A stretch of 64,000 nt of DNA from Agapanthus africanus (taxonomy: Eukaryota > Streptophyta > Magnoliopsida > Asparagales > Amaryllidaceae): positions 376,548,137 to 376,612,136 of the forward strand of contig JASDDO010000006.1 of assembly GCA_030015575.1 (NCBI GenBank). The letters run 5' to 3'. The stretch's first letter is position 1. The number at the start of each line of letters is the position of its first letter. The notes below the pieces were generated by a model. The model saw only the letters and a list, made by a program, of their open reading frames with translations. It did not search any database and had not been told where the DNA came from. Positions 61,282-64,000 of the stretch are shown here, piece after piece. The position numbers and the translations under genes are program-made.

Positions 61282-63895
61282 ATGGCCCATGAGTACATCA
61301 GAGTTAAGGACTGGATGTATGTGGATTAGCAACAACGTATGCAACCTAAATTTGTTGCTGGAATTGCTGCTTTCATTGAATTTGCACGCACACATAATAA
61401 GATCGTGTTAGAGAAGATTCTCTGCCCGTGCGATAAATGTGCGAATAAGTACTGGCAGAAAGTAGAATTCGCAGAGCTTCATATCGTTAAACATGGTTTT
61501 ACTAGACTTTATACAACTTGGTTATATCACGGGAAAGGAGAAGAAGACAATAATGCGGCAGAAGAAGAAGGAGAAGACGGTAATGCGGCAAAAGAAGAAG
61601 CCGGTAACTTCTTTCCAGAAGAAGAAATGGAGGATATAGTAGAGATTGCCCTAGGTGAATCTATTCGTACCGAAGACGACATTCCTTCCGGTCAAGGGCC
61701 GCGTGCGGATAAGTATGAAAAGTTCATGAATGATGCTAGAAAGCCAATTTATAAGAATGCAAAGTATTCCACCCTCTCATGGTTCGTCCAACTTTTCCAG
61801 ATTAAGTGCCTAAATGGATGGAGCAACAAGTCATTTACAATACTTCTGAAGTTCTTGAAAGATTCTATGCCCCCGGGAAATAACGTGCCCGACAGCTGGT
61901 ACGGAGCCCAGAAGATAATGTCTGATTTGGGTCTGAAGTGTGAGAAGATTCAAGCATGTCCCAAAAATTGCGTGTTGTACCGGGAAGAGAATTCAGATTT
62001 GAAAGAGTGTCCAACATGCGGAGATGCCAGGTATAAACCGAAAGATTCTGATAAGAAGCCCGATATACCTATCAAGATAGCACGATACTTTCCCATAACA
62101 CAGAGGCTGCAGAGGCTATTCAGGTGCAAGAAAACAGCTGAGGCAATAATTTGGCATCGCCGTGCTCCTCCAAGTGAAGATGGAAAAATGAGTCATCCAA
62201 GAGATTCACCGGCATGGAAAGATTTCGATAGGACGCACGAAATATTCAGTAGCGATCCTCGCAATATCAGGCTCGGACTCGCTAGTGATGGCTTCTGCCC
62301 ATTCAACTATATGGCTGTAAGCCACAGCACATGGCCCGTTATAATGATAGTTTATAATTTGTCGTCTTGGTTGGCTATGGATCAATCATACTTTATGATG
62401 CCTCTTCTTATCGACGGACCAAACTCACCGGGAAACAATATCGACGTCTATCTCCGACCTCTGATCGATGAGTTAAAAAATTTATTCATTGATGGTGTAG
62501 AGACTTACGATGCAAACACAAATACAACATTCATACTGCGTGCGGCTTTAATATGGACAATTAATGACTTTCCTGCGTATGGAATGCTATCAAGTTAGTC
62601 CGTACATGGTCACAAAGCATGTCCTTATTGCCATCAATATACAACATCGAAATTCTTGAATTTTAGCAGGAAGGTTTGTTATTGCGGCCATCGACGTTTC
62701 TTGTCTCTAGACCTCCCTACTGGTTAGACGTTGTTCACTTTGATGGTCATCAGGAGATTCTTGGACCTCCAGCCCCATTGTCCGGAGAGAACATGACTGA
62801 TCAGTGGGATGGTTACAATAATGTGACCTTCGGGATAGATCCGACAAAACAGGTCAAACCACCATTCTGGAACAAGTTAAGCATTTTCTTCGAGCTTCCG
62901 TACTGATCAACAAATTTAGTGTGTCATTGTCTGGATATCATGCACATAGAGAAGCGAGTATCCGAGCACGTACTCAACTTGCTTTTTTGTAAAGATAGAA
63001 AATCGAAAGACAGTCTCAATGCTCGGATGGATCTTCAGGACTGGGAAATTAGAAGTGAATTGCATTCTAAACCGATAGAAGGTAAACCAGGCAAGTTTGT
63101 ACTTCCTAATGCCGCGTATCATATGTTACAACCGGAGAAGAAAAGATTCATGCAGGTGTTGCATGATTTGAAAGTTCCCACAGATTTCTCAGGATCATTT
63201 AGTAAGAAGATAAAAATTGTGAAGGACAAGATCGATGGGCTGAAAATTCATGATCACCATGTTATTATGGATCAGCTTCTCCCATTAGCCCTCAGGACTT
63301 CCCTTCCACAATCGGATGGTCTAGTAATCAATGACCTATGTTGTTTTTTTAGAGAATTATGCGCTAAAACCCTGGATGTTGTGACGCTGGAGAAACTAGA
63401 AATTTCTATTTCGTTGATATTTTGCAAGTTTGAGCGTATTTTCCCACCGTCATTCTTCGATATCATAATACACCTGATGATTCATCTTGCAACTAAGGCT
63501 AAGTTAGCCGGACCGGTACAATATCGATAGATGTATCCCGTCGAAAGGTACGTAGAATTTTTTGTTTCGCGCAATTTGTAAAATTATTGTTGTTCTATAT
63601 GCCCATATTTATTTATTTAACATATTTTTTTTAGGTACCTCTATACTCTAAAAAAGTATATACGCAATAGAAATCGACCAGAGGGTTCTATCATGCAAGG
63701 TTATATTCTAGATGAAGCAACCACATTTTGTTCCCGCTATCTGGACGAGAACATTGAAACGAAACTTAACCGGCCTCGAAAAATTCAGGACGGGCCATAT
63801 GGTAAAGCTGATTATAAGAGAGTAGACACTATATTTATCAACAAGATATATTGGTTTATCCTCCTCAATAGCGTATGTCTTGAAGAAATTAAAGA
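61282..63895 (+). pseudogene. TNP2-like CACTA transposase, interrupted
   Basis: ATG at 61282 opens MAHEYIRVKDWMYVD. The N-terminal transposase-associated domain follows (EKILCPCDKCANKYW, then HIVKHGFTRLYTTWLYHG), then a Glu-rich linker. The TNP2 domain runs from about 61730: KIQACPKNCVLYR, KECPTCGDARYKP, SDPRNIRLGLASDGFCPF, SPGNNIDVYLRPLIDELK, LRAALIWTINDFPAYG, HKACPYCHQY, DIMHIEKRVSEHVLNLL and RNRNRPEGSI. An intron at 63548-63634 (GTACGT...TTTTAG) separates the last exon (63635-63895), which ends at another donor (GTAAG, 63896). In-frame stops lie at 61327, 62596, 62904 and 63528, and the frame shifts near 62710-62725. The enzyme would cut and rejoin the element ends in the nucleus; this copy cannot encode it whole. 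Confidence 0.92.
63548..63634 (+). other. Intron in the CACTA transposase
   Basis: GTACGT donor and TTTTTTTTAG acceptor after a T-rich tract, 87 bp. The flanking coding sequence (PVER and LYTLKKYIRNRN) is continuous with the family pattern ERYL-x-LKKYVRN across the junction. Confidence 0.85.
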
Positions 63896-64000
63896 GTAAG
63901 TTTTTTTGGATTAATTGTTATATTTATGTTTGTGTGTGTATGAAATGATATAATATTAATGTCATAATTAATTGTTGAGAACATAATTTATTTTAACGAG

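Larger units (their letters stand above)
59234..64000 (+). mobile_element. CACTA (En/Spm-type) DNA transposon, 5' part; continues past the window
   Basis: The 5' terminus is probably TACTACAATAAGGAG (one change from CACTACAA). It is followed by subterminal CCTACGG repeats, a GC-rich leader, a long intron-like stretch and a TNP2-type transposase. The 3' end and its target duplication lie outside the window. The transposase is interrupted, so this copy is not autonomous, although its domains remain well preserved. Confidence 0.85.

Overview
This is nuclear DNA from a flowering plant. It holds one FLOWERING PROMOTING FACTOR 1-like gene, plant lineages of Ty1/copia and Ty3/gypsy LTR retrotransposons, and a CACTA transposon with a TNP2-type transposase. 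The sequence is AT-rich, with many (TA)n, (CA)n and (CT)n tracts. I cannot name the species. I see no RNA genes, CRISPR arrays or prokaryotic features.

Left flank (1-8467). It opens with the last residues of an Athila/Tat-like integrase on the + strand, followed by a long non-coding tail and an LTR-like stretch (about 1590-3117). Abutting it, on the - strand, is a Tat-type gag remnant (about 3118-5094) with a primer-site-like sequence at 5219-5236. From about 5240 to 8467 lies an unusual non-coding region built of short near-perfect palindromes, a 48-bp tandem array and a 78-bp tandem array rich in CACGTG.

Core (8468-54537). This is one 46-kb nest of LTR elements, read from target-site duplications. 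V (copia, -, 8468-54537, TSD GATTC) carries W (copia, +, 9861-50605, TSD GAAAA) in its RNase H region. W's 5' LTR and internal region are occupied by Y (Ty3 chromovirus-like, -, 11760-34510), which has an LTR-internal-LTR-partial internal layout and has lost its right end. Z (copia-like, -, 20534-30383, TSD CGTGG) lies inside Y's right LTR. K (Tekay/Del-like chromovirus, +, 38981-49572, TSD CGTTA) lies inside W's 3' LTR. Order of arrival: V, then W, then Y and K, with Z after Y. All are decayed, and none looks able to move by itself.

Right flank (54538-64000). About 2.9 kb of AT-rich intergenic DNA precedes the only likely functional host gene, an intronless FPF1-like gene on the - strand (57423-57776) with a TATA box. 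Next is a near-perfect foldback element (58739-59142), then the 5' part of a CACTA transposon from about 59234 to beyond the window. Its parts are a degenerate CACTA terminus, CCTACGG subterminal repeats, a GC-rich leader, a telomere-like TTAGGG intron tract and a TNP2 transposase interrupted by stops, three of them at conserved tryptophan positions.

The host contribution is therefore one small regulator of flowering or growth. Everything else is mobile-element sequence or unassigned spacer.
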